Source: Azospirillum sp. B510 | GTDB lineage: Bacteria > Pseudomonadota > Alphaproteobacteria > Azospirillales > Azospirillaceae | NCBI RefSeq assembly: GCF_000010725.1 | Contig: NC_013854.1 | Location: forward strand, 434,001 to 498,000 | Length of the DNA stretch: 64,000 nt | Direction of reading: 5' to 3' | Part shown: one piece after another, positions 25,490-33,577 of the stretch | Position numbering within the stretch: position 1 is the first letter of the stretch | How the letters are laid out: the number at the start of each line of letters is the position of its first letter | The notes under the pieces: model-generated | The model's input: the letters and a program-made list of their open reading frames with translations, nothing else | What the model was told of the DNA's origin: nothing | Databases searched by the model: none | Program-made: the position numbers and the translations under genes

Positions 25490-26509
25490 ATGACAATGAT
25501 GCCCCCCTCCCCCCTTCACCGCGTCGGCGTCGTCGGCGGCGGCGCCTGGGGGACGGCGCTGGCGCTGGCGGCCTTGCGGGCCGGGCGCGAGACGCTGCTG
25601 TGGGCACGGGAGCCGGCGGTGGTGGAGGCGATGAGCCTGCGCCGCGAGAACCGCGACTATCTGCCCGGCGTGCCGCTGCCCGACGCGCTGCGCATCACCG
25701 GCGACCTTGCCGATCTCGGCGGGTGCGACGCCGTGCTGCTGGTGTCGCCGGCCCAGCATGCGCGCGGCGTCACCGCGCGGATGGCGCCGCTGCTGAAGCC
25801 GGGTGTGCCCGTCGTCGTCTGCGCCAAGGGGATCGAGCTGGACAGCCACGCGCTGATGAGCGAGGCGGTCGCCGCCTCCCTGCCCGCCGGCAACCCGGTG
25901 GCGATCCTGTCCGGCCCGACCTTCGCGGCGGAGGTGGCGCGCGGGCTGCCGACGGCGGTGACGCTGGCCTGCGCCGACGGGGCGCTCGGCACGGCGCTGG
26001 TCGCGGCGCTGGGCAGCCGCACCTTCCGGCCCTACCGCTCGGACGACGTCATCGGCTCCCAGGTCGGCGGGGCGGTGAAGAATGTGCTGGCGATCGCCTG
26101 CGGCGTCGTCGAGGGGCGGCGGCTGGGCGACAACGCGCGGGCGGCGCTGATCACCCGCGGGCTGGCGGAGATCACCCGGCTGGCGCTGGCGCTCGGCGGC
26201 CGGGCGGAGACGCTGATGGGGCTGTCGGGGCTGGGCGATCTGACGCTGACCTGCTCCAGCCTGCAATCGCGCAACATGTCGCTGGGGGCGGCGCTGGGCG
26301 AGGGCAAGGCGCTGGCCGACATCCTGGCGGTGCGCCGCTCGGTGGCGGAGGGGGTCTACACCGCCGCCGCCGTGGTCGGGCTGGCGGCGAAGCGGGGGGT
26401 CGACATGCCGATCTGCGGCGCCGTCGACGCCATCCTGAACCGCGGCGCCGGGCTGGACGAGACCATCGACGGGCTGCTGTCGCGCCCCTTCCGCGGCGAA
26501 GGGGGGTAA
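25490..26509 (+). CDS. gpsA: Glycerol-3-phosphate dehydrogenase [NAD(P)+]
   Basis: About 339 aa. It reduces dihydroxyacetone phosphate to sn-glycerol 3-phosphate for phospholipid synthesis. The Rossmann motif RVGVVGGGAWGTALALAAL is near the start, then ILSGPTFAAEVARGLP, the catalytic lysine in GGAVKNVLAIACGV, and GLSGLGDLTLTCSS. The start is ambiguous among 25466, 25490, 25496 and 25499; none has a strong Shine-Dalgarno, and the conserved part begins only at residue about 12. It follows tsaD, a common neighbour in this class. Confidence 0.95.
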   Translation: MTMMPPSPLHRVGVVGGGAWGTALALAALRAGRETLLWAREPAVVEAMSLRRENRDYLPGVPLPDALRITGDLADLGGCDAVLLVSPAQHARGVTARMAPLLKPGVPVVVCAKGIELDSHALMSEAVAASLPAGNPVAILSGPTFAAEVARGLPTAVTLACADGALGTALVAALGSRTFRPYRSDDVIGSQVGGAVKNVLAIACGVVEGRRLGDNARAALITRGLAEITRLALALGGRAETLMGLSGLGDLTLTCSSLQSRNMSLGAALGEGKALADILAVRRSVAEGVYTAAAVVGLAAKRGVDMPICGAVDAILNRGAGLDETIDGLLSRPFRGEGG

Positions 26510-26516
26510 GGAGGGG

Positions 26517-27212
26517 CTATCCCGGCCGGCAACCGTCCTCGCGCCAGCGGGCGAGGTAATCCGCCAGCCCGCGTCCGGGGGTCTCGTCGAAGCGGCGCTC
26601 CAGCGCCATCAGGGTCTCCATGCGGTCGATGCGGAAGCTGCGGAACTCTTCGCGCAGTTCGCACCAGGCGCCCAGCGTCCACACCCGGCCCCAGAAGAAC
26701 AGGCCGAGCGGCTGGACCGCGCGGGCGGAATGGGTGCCGTCCTGGCGCCGGTAGTCGAACAGCACGACGCGCCGGGCGTTGATGGCGCAGCGCAGCACGT
26801 CCATCCGGTCGCGCAGGGCGGCGGGGAAGGAGAAATCCGGGACGAAGACGCGGCTGTCGGCCAGCTCGCGCCGCCGCGCCTCCGGCACCACCGCCTCGAC
26901 CTTGTCGAGCGCGCGGGCGGCGGCATCGGCGAGAGCGCCGCCGACCCAGGCGCGGGCGAGGCGGGCGCCGACCACCAGCGCCTCCACCTCGTCCCGGGTG
27001 AACATCAGCGGCGGCAGGTCGTAGCCGTCGCGCAGCAGATAGCCGACGCCGGCCTCGCCCTCCACCGGCACGCCGGAGGCGGCGAGGTCGCGCATGTCGC
27101 GGTAGACGGTGCGCTCCGACACCTCCAGGCAGCGCGCCAACTCGCCAGCCGTCACCAGCCGCCCCTTGCGGAGATGCTGGACGATCTGGAACAGGCGGTC
27201 GGCGCGGCGCAT
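26517..27212 (-). CDS. YafY-type HTH/WYL domain transcriptional regulator
   Basis: A 231-aa protein. The N-terminal winged helix-turn-helix RLFQIVQHLRKGRLVTAGEL and VSERTVYRDMRDLAASGVPV is of the DeoR/YafY type. The C-terminal half is a WYL domain (RRVVLFDYRRQDGTHSARAV, then PLGLFFWGRVWTLGAWCELR), where the usual W-Y-L is partly changed. WYL domains sense small ligands or nucleic acids. The gene is 31 bp downstream... of nothing on its own strand except the VOC gene, whose stop lies 32 bp before its start, so they may form one transcript. A tandem 14-bp duplication lies just upstream of the ATG. Confidence 0.88.
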   Translation of the reverse strand: MRRADRLFQIVQHLRKGRLVTAGELARCLEVSERTVYRDMRDLAASGVPVEGEAGVGYLLRDGYDLPPLMFTRDEVEALVVGARLARAWVGGALADAAARALDKVEAVVPEARRRELADSRVFVPDFSFPAALRDRMDVLRCAINARRVVLFDYRRQDGTHSARAVQPLGLFFWGRVWTLGAWCELREEFRSFRIDRMETLMALERRFDETPGRGLADYLARWREDGCRPG

Positions 27213-27213
27213 G

Positions 27214-27241
27214 GCGGCGGCTTTGGGGCGGCGGCTTTGGG
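27214..27241. repeat. 14-bp tandem duplication upstream of the YafY-type gene
   Basis: Two perfect adjacent copies of GCGGCGGCTTTGGG at 27214 and 27228 fill the gap between the regulator start codon and the VOC gene stop codon. Confidence 0.9.
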
Positions 27242-27243
27242 CG

Positions 27244-27621
27244 TCAGTGCATCGAGAACAGGCCGATGCGGTTGCCCTCGCTGTCGATCAATTGGGCGAA
27301 ATAGCCGATCTCCGGCGTGATCAGCGTCTTCGGCACGACGATGGCGGCGCCGGCCTGCTCGGCGCGGGCCAGCGGGGCGGACAGGTCGTCGCCGCCGTTC
27401 AGATAGACGGTGGTGCCGTCGGCGCTGGGCTTGCAGGCCTCATGCTGGATCAGGCAACCCTTGACCGCGTCGCCCTCCGCCGGGAAGACGGCCATGGTCA
27501 TGCCGCCGGGGCAGGGTTCCTGGATCAGTTTGGTGGCGAAGACCGTCTCGTAGAAGCGGACGGCGCGGGCGAGATCGGCGACGGGGATTTCAAACCAGGT
27601 GACGACGTGCGGGAAGGCCAT
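27244..27621 (-). CDS. VOC (glyoxalase-like) family protein
   Basis: A 125-aa single-domain protein of the vicinal-oxygen-chelate fold. It begins HVVTWFEIPVADLARAVRFY, the usual first beta-alpha unit, and ends PEIGYFAQLIDSEGNRIGLF, with a Glu/His-like metal site only partly recognisable. The middle has VYLNGGDDLSAPLARAEQAG. Such proteins are dioxygenases, lyases or resistance proteins, and the substrate here is unknown. It lies just upstream of a WYL regulator on the same strand, a pairing often seen, which suggests that the regulator controls it. Confidence 0.87.
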   Translation of the reverse strand: MAFPHVVTWFEIPVADLARAVRFYETVFATKLIQEPCPGGMTMAVFPAEGDAVKGCLIQHEACKPSADGTTVYLNGGDDLSAPLARAEQAGAAIVVPKTLITPEIGYFAQLIDSEGNRIGLFSMH

Positions 27622-27754
27622 GGAACGGACTCCTGACAGAGGGGAGAGGAATGTTCGTGGTTCGTGCCGGCACGCCCCCTTGATAGCACACCCCCTCCTG
27701 ACAGCGTGATGTCAGGAGCTATCGGCGGTCCCGAATAAAACCTGCCAGCCACCC

Positions 27755-30700
27755 TCAGTGGAAGTTGCGGCCCTTGGAGAAGGAGCCGGCGGCCTCCCTC
27801 GGCGGGGCGGGGCGGTCCTCCCCGGTCAACTCGGCCAGCCGGTGGGTCAGGTCGACCAGCGACTCCACGCGCAGATGCACCACTCCCTCGTGGCTCTGCA
27901 CCCGGCCGGTGGCGGCCATCAGCCGCGCCGTCATGATCGGGCGGCGGAAGGTCTCGAACAGGTCGGGCATGACGACGAGGTTGGCGATCCCGGTCTCGTC
28001 CTCCAGCGTCAGGAAGACGACGCCGGCGGCGCTGCCCGGCCGCTGGCGCACCAGCACCAGACCGGCGGTGGTCAGCCGCCGGCCGTCGCGGGTCCGGGCC
28101 AGCCGTTCCGCCGGGGTGACGCCGGGCAGGCCGTCGCGCAGCAGGGCCAGCGGGTGGGCCTTCAAGGACAGCGACAGGCTGCCGTAATCCATCACCACAT
28201 GCTCGCCCAGCGCCATGGCGGGCAGTGGGGCGTCGGGTTCCCCGGCCATTGGGCCGTCGAGCCGCGCGAACAGCGGCAGCGGCGCGTCGCCCAGCGCCCG
28301 CACCGCCCACAGTGCCGCCCGCCGGTCCAGCCCGACCGAGCGGAAGGCGTCGGCCCTGGCGAGCTTTTCCAGCGTGGCGACCGGCAGGCGGGCGCGGCGC
28401 CACAGGTCGTAGGGGTCGCGGTAGCCGCCGGCGCGGGAGAGGACGATGGCGTCGGCGTGGTCCTCGGTCACGCCCCGGATCAGGCGCAGGCCGAGGCGGA
28501 GGGTGAGTCCCGTCTCTCCCGCCTCCACCGCGCAGTCCCAGCCCGACAGGTTCACATCGGGCGGCAGCACGGTGACGCCATGCTCGCGGGCGTCGCGGAC
28601 GATCTGCGCCGGGGCGTAGAAGCCCATCGGCTGGCTGTTCAGCAGGGCGGCGGCGAAGATGGCGGGGTGATGGCGCTTGATCCAGGCCGAGACATAGACC
28701 AGCAGGGCGAAGCTGGCGGCGTGGCTTTCCGGGAAGCCATATTCGCCGAAGCCCTCGATCTGCTGGAAACAGCGCTCGGCGAAGGCGGCATCGCAGCCGT
28801 TGGCGGTCATGCCGGCGATGAATTTGTCGTGGAAGCGGCGGACCTGCCCGGTCTTGCGGAAGGCGGCCATGGCGCGGCGCAACTGGTCGGCCTCCTCCCC
28901 GCTGAAGCCGGCGCCGACCATGGCGACCTTCATCGCCTGCTCCTGGAACAGCGGCACGCCCAGCGTCCGGTGCAGGACCGGTTCGAGCCGTGGCATCGGG
29001 TAGGTCACCGGTTCCGCCCCGCTGCGGCGGCGCAGATAGGGATGGACCATGCCGCCCTGGATCGGGCCGGGGCGGACGATGGCGACCTCGATCACCAGAT
29101 CGTAGAAGCAGGTCGGCTTCAGCCGGGGCAGCATGCTCATCTGCGCCCGGCTTTCGACCTGGAAGACGCCCAGGCTGTCGGCCCGCCCCAGCATTCCGTA
29201 CACCGCCGGGTCGTTCTGGGGGATGGTGGCCAGCGTCCAGCGCGTTCCATGCAGCCGCTCGATCATGTCGAAGGTGCGATGGATGCAGGTCAGCATGCCC
29301 AGCGCCAGCACATCGACCTTCAGGATGCCGAGCGCGTCGATGTCGTCCTTGTCCCATTCGATGGTGGTGCGGTCCTCCATCGCCGCGTTGGCGACCGGGC
29401 ACAGGTCGGACAGCGGGCCGCGGGTGATGACGAAGCCGCCGACATGCTGCGACAGATGGCGGGGAAAGCCGGTCAGTTCCTGCGCCAGCTCCAGCGTCCG
29501 CCGCAGGCGCGGGTCGTCGGGGTCGAGACCGAGCGAGCGGGCGCGCTCCTCGTCCACCCCCTGGCCGCTCCAGCCCCAGATCGAGCCGGTCAGCCGCGCC
29601 ACCAGATCGGCTGACAGCCCCATCGCCTTGCCGACCTCGCGCAGGGCGCTGCGGGCGCGGTAGCGGATGACGGTGGCGGTCAGCCCGGCGCGGTCGCGGC
29701 CGTATTTGCGGTAGATGTACTGGATCACCTCCTCCCGCCGCTCATGCTCGAAATCGACATCGATGTCGGGCGGCTCGTCGCGGGCGGCGGAGATGAAGCG
29801 CTCGAACAGCAGATCGACCTCGGTCGGATCGACCGAGGTGATGCCCAGGCAGTAGCAGACGGCGGAGTTGGCGGCGCTGCCGCGCCCCTGGCACAGGATG
29901 TCCTGTTTCCTGGCGAAATTGACGATGTCGTGGACGGTCAGGAAATAGGGGGCGTAGCGGCGGTCGGCGATCAGGGCCAGCTCGCGCTCCACCGTCTGGC
30001 GCACCGGGTCGGGAATCCCCGCCGGATAGCGTTTGGCCGCCCCCTCCCAGGTCAGCGTCACCAGCGTCTCCTGCGGGTCGCGGCCTTCCGCCACCTCGTC
30101 GGGATATTCGTAGCGCAGTTCGTCCAGCGAGAAGCGGCAGGCGTCGGCGATCTCCGCCGTGCGGGCGACGGCCTCGGGATGGTCGCGGAACAGGCGCGCC
30201 ATCTCGACGGCCGGCTTCAGGTGGCGCTCGGCATTGGCGCAGAGGCGCCATCCCGCCTCGTCGATGCTGGTGTGATGGCGGATGCAGGTCATCACGTCGG
30301 CCAGCGCCCGCCGCCCGGCGCCGTGATAGAGCACGTCGTTGGTCGCGACCAGCGGCACCCCCTCCGCCTCCGCCAGTCCGGCCAGCCAGCGCAGCCGCCG
30401 GGAATCGTCGCCCTGATAGCGGTGGCTGGCCGCCAGAAAGAGCTGTCCGCGGGCCAGCCCGCCGCGCCAGGCCCGCAATTCCCGCAGGAAGGACTCGTCG
30501 CGGCGGTCGGGCGACAGCAGCAGGAACAGCATGCCCTCGGCATGGGCCAGCACGTCGGCGCGGGCGATGAAACACTCCCCTTTCGGCGCCCGCCGCTTGC
30601 CCAGCGTCAGCAGGCGCGACAGCCGGGCATAGGCGGCGCGGTCGGTCGGGTAGGCCAGCAGGCCGCCGGCGTCGGTCAGGTCGAGCCGGCAGCCGATCAG

Positions 30701-30886
30701 CGGACGGATGCCCAGCTTCCTCGCCGCCACATGCATCTGGACCACGCCGGCCAGCGAATTGCGGTCCGTCACCCCCACCGCCGCCAGCCCCAGCGCGGCG
30801 GCGGTCAGCGCCAGCTCGTCAGGCTGCGAGGCCCCCTCCAGAAAGCTGAAGCTGGTGGCGACCTGCAATTCGGCGTAACGGATCAT
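27755..30886 (-). CDS. dnaE2: Error-prone DNA polymerase DnaE2 (ImuC)
   Basis: A 1043-aa C-family polymerase, the expected size for DnaE2. The N-terminal PHP domain begins YAELQVATSFSFLEGASQPD; the catalytic palm has the aspartate motif PPDIDVDFEHERREEV (near residue 372), with RGSAANSAVCYCLGI and the later FQEQAMKVAMVGAGFSGEEAD typical of this group. The C-terminal OB fold is TTAGLVLVRQRPGSAAGVVF. It is the SOS mutagenesis polymerase that works with ImuA and ImuB. Neither is adjacent: imuB is 22 kb away on the other strand. I see no GTTC-N7-GTTC box in the 103 bp upstream. The end of the upstream membrane-protein gene is at 30990, so readthrough is possible. Confidence 0.95.
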   Translation of the reverse strand: MIRYAELQVATSFSFLEGASQPDELALTAAALGLAAVGVTDRNSLAGVVQMHVAARKLGIRPLIGCRLDLTDAGGLLAYPTDRAAYARLSRLLTLGKRRAPKGECFIARADVLAHAEGMLFLLLSPDRRDESFLRELRAWRGGLARGQLFLAASHRYQGDDSRRLRWLAGLAEAEGVPLVATNDVLYHGAGRRALADVMTCIRHHTSIDEAGWRLCANAERHLKPAVEMARLFRDHPEAVARTAEIADACRFSLDELRYEYPDEVAEGRDPQETLVTLTWEGAAKRYPAGIPDPVRQTVERELALIADRRYAPYFLTVHDIVNFARKQDILCQGRGSAANSAVCYCLGITSVDPTEVDLLFERFISAARDEPPDIDVDFEHERREEVIQYIYRKYGRDRAGLTATVIRYRARSALREVGKAMGLSADLVARLTGSIWGWSGQGVDEERARSLGLDPDDPRLRRTLELAQELTGFPRHLSQHVGGFVITRGPLSDLCPVANAAMEDRTTIEWDKDDIDALGILKVDVLALGMLTCIHRTFDMIERLHGTRWTLATIPQNDPAVYGMLGRADSLGVFQVESRAQMSMLPRLKPTCFYDLVIEVAIVRPGPIQGGMVHPYLRRRSGAEPVTYPMPRLEPVLHRTLGVPLFQEQAMKVAMVGAGFSGEEADQLRRAMAAFRKTGQVRRFHDKFIAGMTANGCDAAFAERCFQQIEGFGEYGFPESHAASFALLVYVSAWIKRHHPAIFAAALLNSQPMGFYAPAQIVRDAREHGVTVLPPDVNLSGWDCAVEAGETGLTLRLGLRLIRGVTEDHADAIVLSRAGGYRDPYDLWRRARLPVATLEKLARADAFRSVGLDRRAALWAVRALGDAPLPLFARLDGPMAGEPDAPLPAMALGEHVVMDYGSLSLSLKAHPLALLRDGLPGVTPAERLARTRDGRRLTTAGLVLVRQRPGSAAGVVFLTLEDETGIANLVVMPDLFETFRRPIMTARLMAATGRVQSHEGVVHLRVESLVDLTHRLAELTGEDRPAPPREAAGSFSKGRNFH

Positions 30887-30989
30887 GGCAAGGCTCCCCG
30901 GCGCGCAGGAATGGCTGCGGCGGGGATGATAGTCCGGAAATGGGACTTATGTCATCATTGTGGCGGGGGAGGGGTACCCGGTGCCATGC

Positions 30990-31511
30990 CTATCCCAGAT
31001 AGGACTCCGCGCCCATCACCGTGAAGCCCTTGTTCTCGGGGAAGCGGGAATGGAGCTTTTCGCGGGCCTTCTTCTCGTCCAGCGCCCAGACCAGGAAACG
31101 CCGGCCACGCTTCCAGCTGTGCAGGGCGGTGGTGGTGAGGCCGGAATTGACCCGGGAGCCATATTCGATGTTCACCACCCGCAGCAGCCAGCCCTGGTCC
31201 TTCTGGGTGCGGCGGTCGTCCAGCACATAGATGCGGCGGTCGGACGCCCCGGCGGCCTTCAGGCGCTGTTCGAGATCCTCGCAGCCCAATTCGGCCATCG
31301 CCTTGCGGCGGCGGGCGTCGCGCAGGTCGCGGGCCTGGCGGAGCGTGACGCGGGCGACCTTCCTGATGCGCTCCACCTGCGCCTGTTTGCGGGACACGGC
31401 GGTGGCGATCCGCTCCTCCGACGTCTTCAGGCGGCGCAAGGCCAGAAGCAGCGACACCGCCAGCGAGGCGAAGCCGACCAGACCGGCGAAGATGTAGGGC
31501 ATGCTGTCCAT
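30990..31511 (-). CDS. Membrane-anchored coiled-coil protein, paralogue 1
   Basis: A 173-aa protein of no recognised family. It has an N-terminal membrane helix (YIFAGLVGFASLAVSLLLAL), a basic coiled coil (about residues 28-85, KTSEERIATAVSRKQAQVER and on) and a C-terminal globular part: LLRVVNIEYGSRVNSG, then FLVWALDEKKAREKLHSRFP, and NKGFTVMGAESYL. The last segments align with the protein encoded just upstream (31556-32122): V-W-A, A-R, R-[FY]-P, G-[FY]-x-V and [YF]-L fall in the same order and spacing. So the pair are diverged duplicates. The gap between them is 44 bp, and dnaE2 follows 103 bp downstream. Confidence 0.8.
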   Translation of the reverse strand: MDSMPYIFAGLVGFASLAVSLLLALRRLKTSEERIATAVSRKQAQVERIRKVARVTLRQARDLRDARRRKAMAELGCEDLEQRLKAAGASDRRIYVLDDRRTQKDQGWLLRVVNIEYGSRVNSGLTTTALHSWKRGRRFLVWALDEKKAREKLHSRFPENKGFTVMGAESYLG

Positions 31512-31555
31512 GGCGGATCCGTTTCCGGGGCGTGTCCGTTGCCGGGAGGAGGGCG

Positions 31556-32122
31556 TCAGCTGGCCTTGGCGACCGGCGTATCGGCGGACAGGAATTCCTG
31601 CATCCGCGTCACCGCATAGCCGAAGGCGGGCGGGTAGCGCCGTTCGATCTCCGTCCGGGCCTCCGCCATCGAGCGCGCCCAGACCTCGATCATCTGCGGT
31701 TGGGCCCAGCTCGGGTCGACCAGCGTGTTCTGGCTCTGCGGGCTGTTGCCGGAGCCGACATATTTGTTCACCACCATGGCGACATAGCAGGGGCAGCCCT
31801 GGACCTCCTCGCCGATCAGGCGGACCAGCCGTTCGCCGGACTGGCGCGCATCCTCGACCTGACGCTCCATCACCTTGCGGCGGCGCAGCACGTCCTCGAC
31901 CGCGCCGTCCAGCTCCTTCAGCTCGCGGACGCGATCGGCGCGGCGGGCCTCGAACTTGGTTTCCATCTTGGCGCGGCGGGCGATGATGTCGCGCACCCCC
32001 TCCGACCCGTGGCGGCGTTCGATCGCCCGCTCACCGAACAGGATGACGAGCTTGCCGATGCCGAAGCCCAGGCCCGACAGTCCAAAGGCGGTGATCAGCG
32101 CGTTGGTGTAGTCCTGCCACAT
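31556..32122 (-). CDS. Membrane-anchored coiled-coil protein, paralogue 2
   Basis: A 188-aa protein from ATG 32122, preceded by a GGGGGG tract; ATG 32149 is an alternative. It has an N-terminal hydrophobic segment (NALITAFGLSGLGFGIGKLV), a highly charged helical region (residues about 40-100) and a C-terminal domain: PCYVAMVVNKYVGSGNSPQ, MIEVWARSMAEARTEIERRY, then PPAFGYAVTRMQEFL. The order matches paralogue 1 downstream. The probable topology is a helix in the inner membrane with the rest in the cytosol. The sequence upstream (32123-32291) shows only a TTTCACATGAAA dyad near 32234. The function is unknown. Confidence 0.8.
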   Translation of the reverse strand: MWQDYTNALITAFGLSGLGFGIGKLVILFGERAIERRHGSEGVRDIIARRAKMETKFEARRADRVRELKELDGAVEDVLRRRKVMERQVEDARQSGERLVRLIGEEVQGCPCYVAMVVNKYVGSGNSPQSQNTLVDPSWAQPQMIEVWARSMAEARTEIERRYPPAFGYAVTRMQEFLSADTPVAKAS

Positions 32123-32291
32123 GTGCGACCCCCCGATCGGAGCATCCATCCGGATGCCTGCTTGGATTGATGCTCCCCAGGGATAGGAGTACCCCTTGGC
32201 TCGCCCCCGTTCAATCTTGGCGCTGTAACGATATTTCACATGAAACATGCAGGTCGGTGGGGGCGGAAACGGGCTGCGCGGGAACCCGCAC

Positions 32292-33344
32292 TCAGGCCCG
32301 CTCCACCCGGTCGCGGCCGCCCCGCTTGGCGGCATGCAGCGCCCGTTCGGCACGATGCAGGGTCTGTTCGACCCCAGGCTCGTCGGGGAGCCAGCTGGCG
32401 ATTCCGATGCTGGCGGTGACGGGGATCGCCCGCTCCTCGGCCGCGACCGGGCTGCCGGCCAGGGCGGCGCGCACCCGCTCCGCCACCACGGCGGCGCCGG
32501 CGGCATCGGTTTCCGGCAGAAGCACGACGAACTCGTCGCCGCCGGAGCGGGCGATGTGGTCGGAGATGCGCAGGGCCGCCCGGACCCGCTTCACCACCGC
32601 GCGCAGGACCGCGTCGCCGATGGTGTTGCCATGGGCGTCGTTGACCGCCTCGAAGCCATCGAGATCGAGCAGAAAAAGGGCGAGCGGCCGGCCATAGCGC
32701 CGCGCCCGCGCCAGTTCCGCCGCCGCCAGATCCAGAAAACGGCGGCGGTTCCAGACGCCGGTCAGCGGGTCCAGCGTCGCCAGGCGGTTCAGGCGGACGG
32801 TCGCCTCCTCCAGGGCCCGGTTGGTCTCGGTGAGCCGCTGTTCCAGCGCCGCCATGTCGGCATAGGCGCGCAACGCCGTGACCACGCCGGTGAACAGGCG
32901 CCGCGCGGTCAGTTCGGTTTTCGCCGTATAGCCGTCGATCTCATAGGCGAGGACCAGATCCTCCTCCGGCACGTTGGCCGGCTGGCCGGTGCGCAGGACG
33001 ATGCGGACGGTGCGGTTGCCCAGATCCTCGCGGATGCGGCGGACCAGCCGCAGGCCGGCATCCTCGGTCTCCATCACCACGTCGAGCAGGATGACCGCGA
33101 TGTCCGGCGTCTCGCGCAGGATGCGTTCGGCCTCGGCGGCGCTGGCGCAATCGAGCAGACGGACGGGACGGCCGCGGAAGCGCAGGCGGGACAGGGCCAG
33201 ACGGGTGACGGCATGCACCTCCGGCTCGTCGTCGGCGACCAGGATCAGCCAGGGTGGGCCACCGGAGTCGTCCTCCCCCCTCCCCGCAGGGGCGTCCTGC
33301 GGGGGGAAAGACTCGTCCGAGGCGAACAGGAGATCGTTGGACAT
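32292..33344 (-). CDS. REC-GGDEF response regulator, diguanylate cyclase
   Basis: A 350-aa protein from ATG 33344. A receiver domain (about residues 30-150) has the acidic pair in LILVADDEPEVHAV, the phosphoacceptor Asp in ILLDVVMETED and the conserved Lys in YTAKTELT. A short coiled coil (ALEQRLTETNRALEEATVRL) leads to a GGDEF domain with DPLTGVWNRRRF, FLLDLDGFEAVNDAHGN, an intact SGGDEFVVLL active site and an RISD inhibitory site (RxxD) five residues before it. It should make cyclic di-GMP when phosphorylated. No kinase gene is nearby. It is divergent from kup, with a 233-bp spacer that shows no clear motif. Confidence 0.93.
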   Translation of the reverse strand: MSNDLLFASDESFPPQDAPAGRGEDDSGGPPWLILVADDEPEVHAVTRLALSRLRFRGRPVRLLDCASAAEAERILRETPDIAVILLDVVMETEDAGLRLVRRIREDLGNRTVRIVLRTGQPANVPEEDLVLAYEIDGYTAKTELTARRLFTGVVTALRAYADMAALEQRLTETNRALEEATVRLNRLATLDPLTGVWNRRRFLDLAAAELARARRYGRPLALFLLDLDGFEAVNDAHGNTIGDAVLRAVVKRVRAALRISDHIARSGGDEFVVLLPETDAAGAAVVAERVRAALAGSPVAAEERAIPVTASIGIASWLPDEPGVEQTLHRAERALHAAKRGGRDRVERA

Positions 33345-33577
33345 GGCTGCCGGCTCGGGACTGTCAGCGGTACAAGCAAGGATGGAAGCATGCCCCCGCC
33401 GCCGATGCAACGGTGCCGAATGACGCGGCCACCCTATGTCATTTCGAACCCAGCATGGCGGAAACGACGGCGGATCGGGCTGGCGGGCCGCAAGTTTCTC
33501 CATTCGGTGCTTGCGCATGCACGCCAAGCCACCTTAGGCATGGCCCTGCGTGTGAAAACGATCGGAGCGGACCGGGT

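Noticed and set aside
30887..30989. LexA box for dnaE2
   Set aside because: The spacer holds only GTCC-N7-GGAC, not the GTTC-N7-GTTC direct repeat; it was not called as an SOS site.
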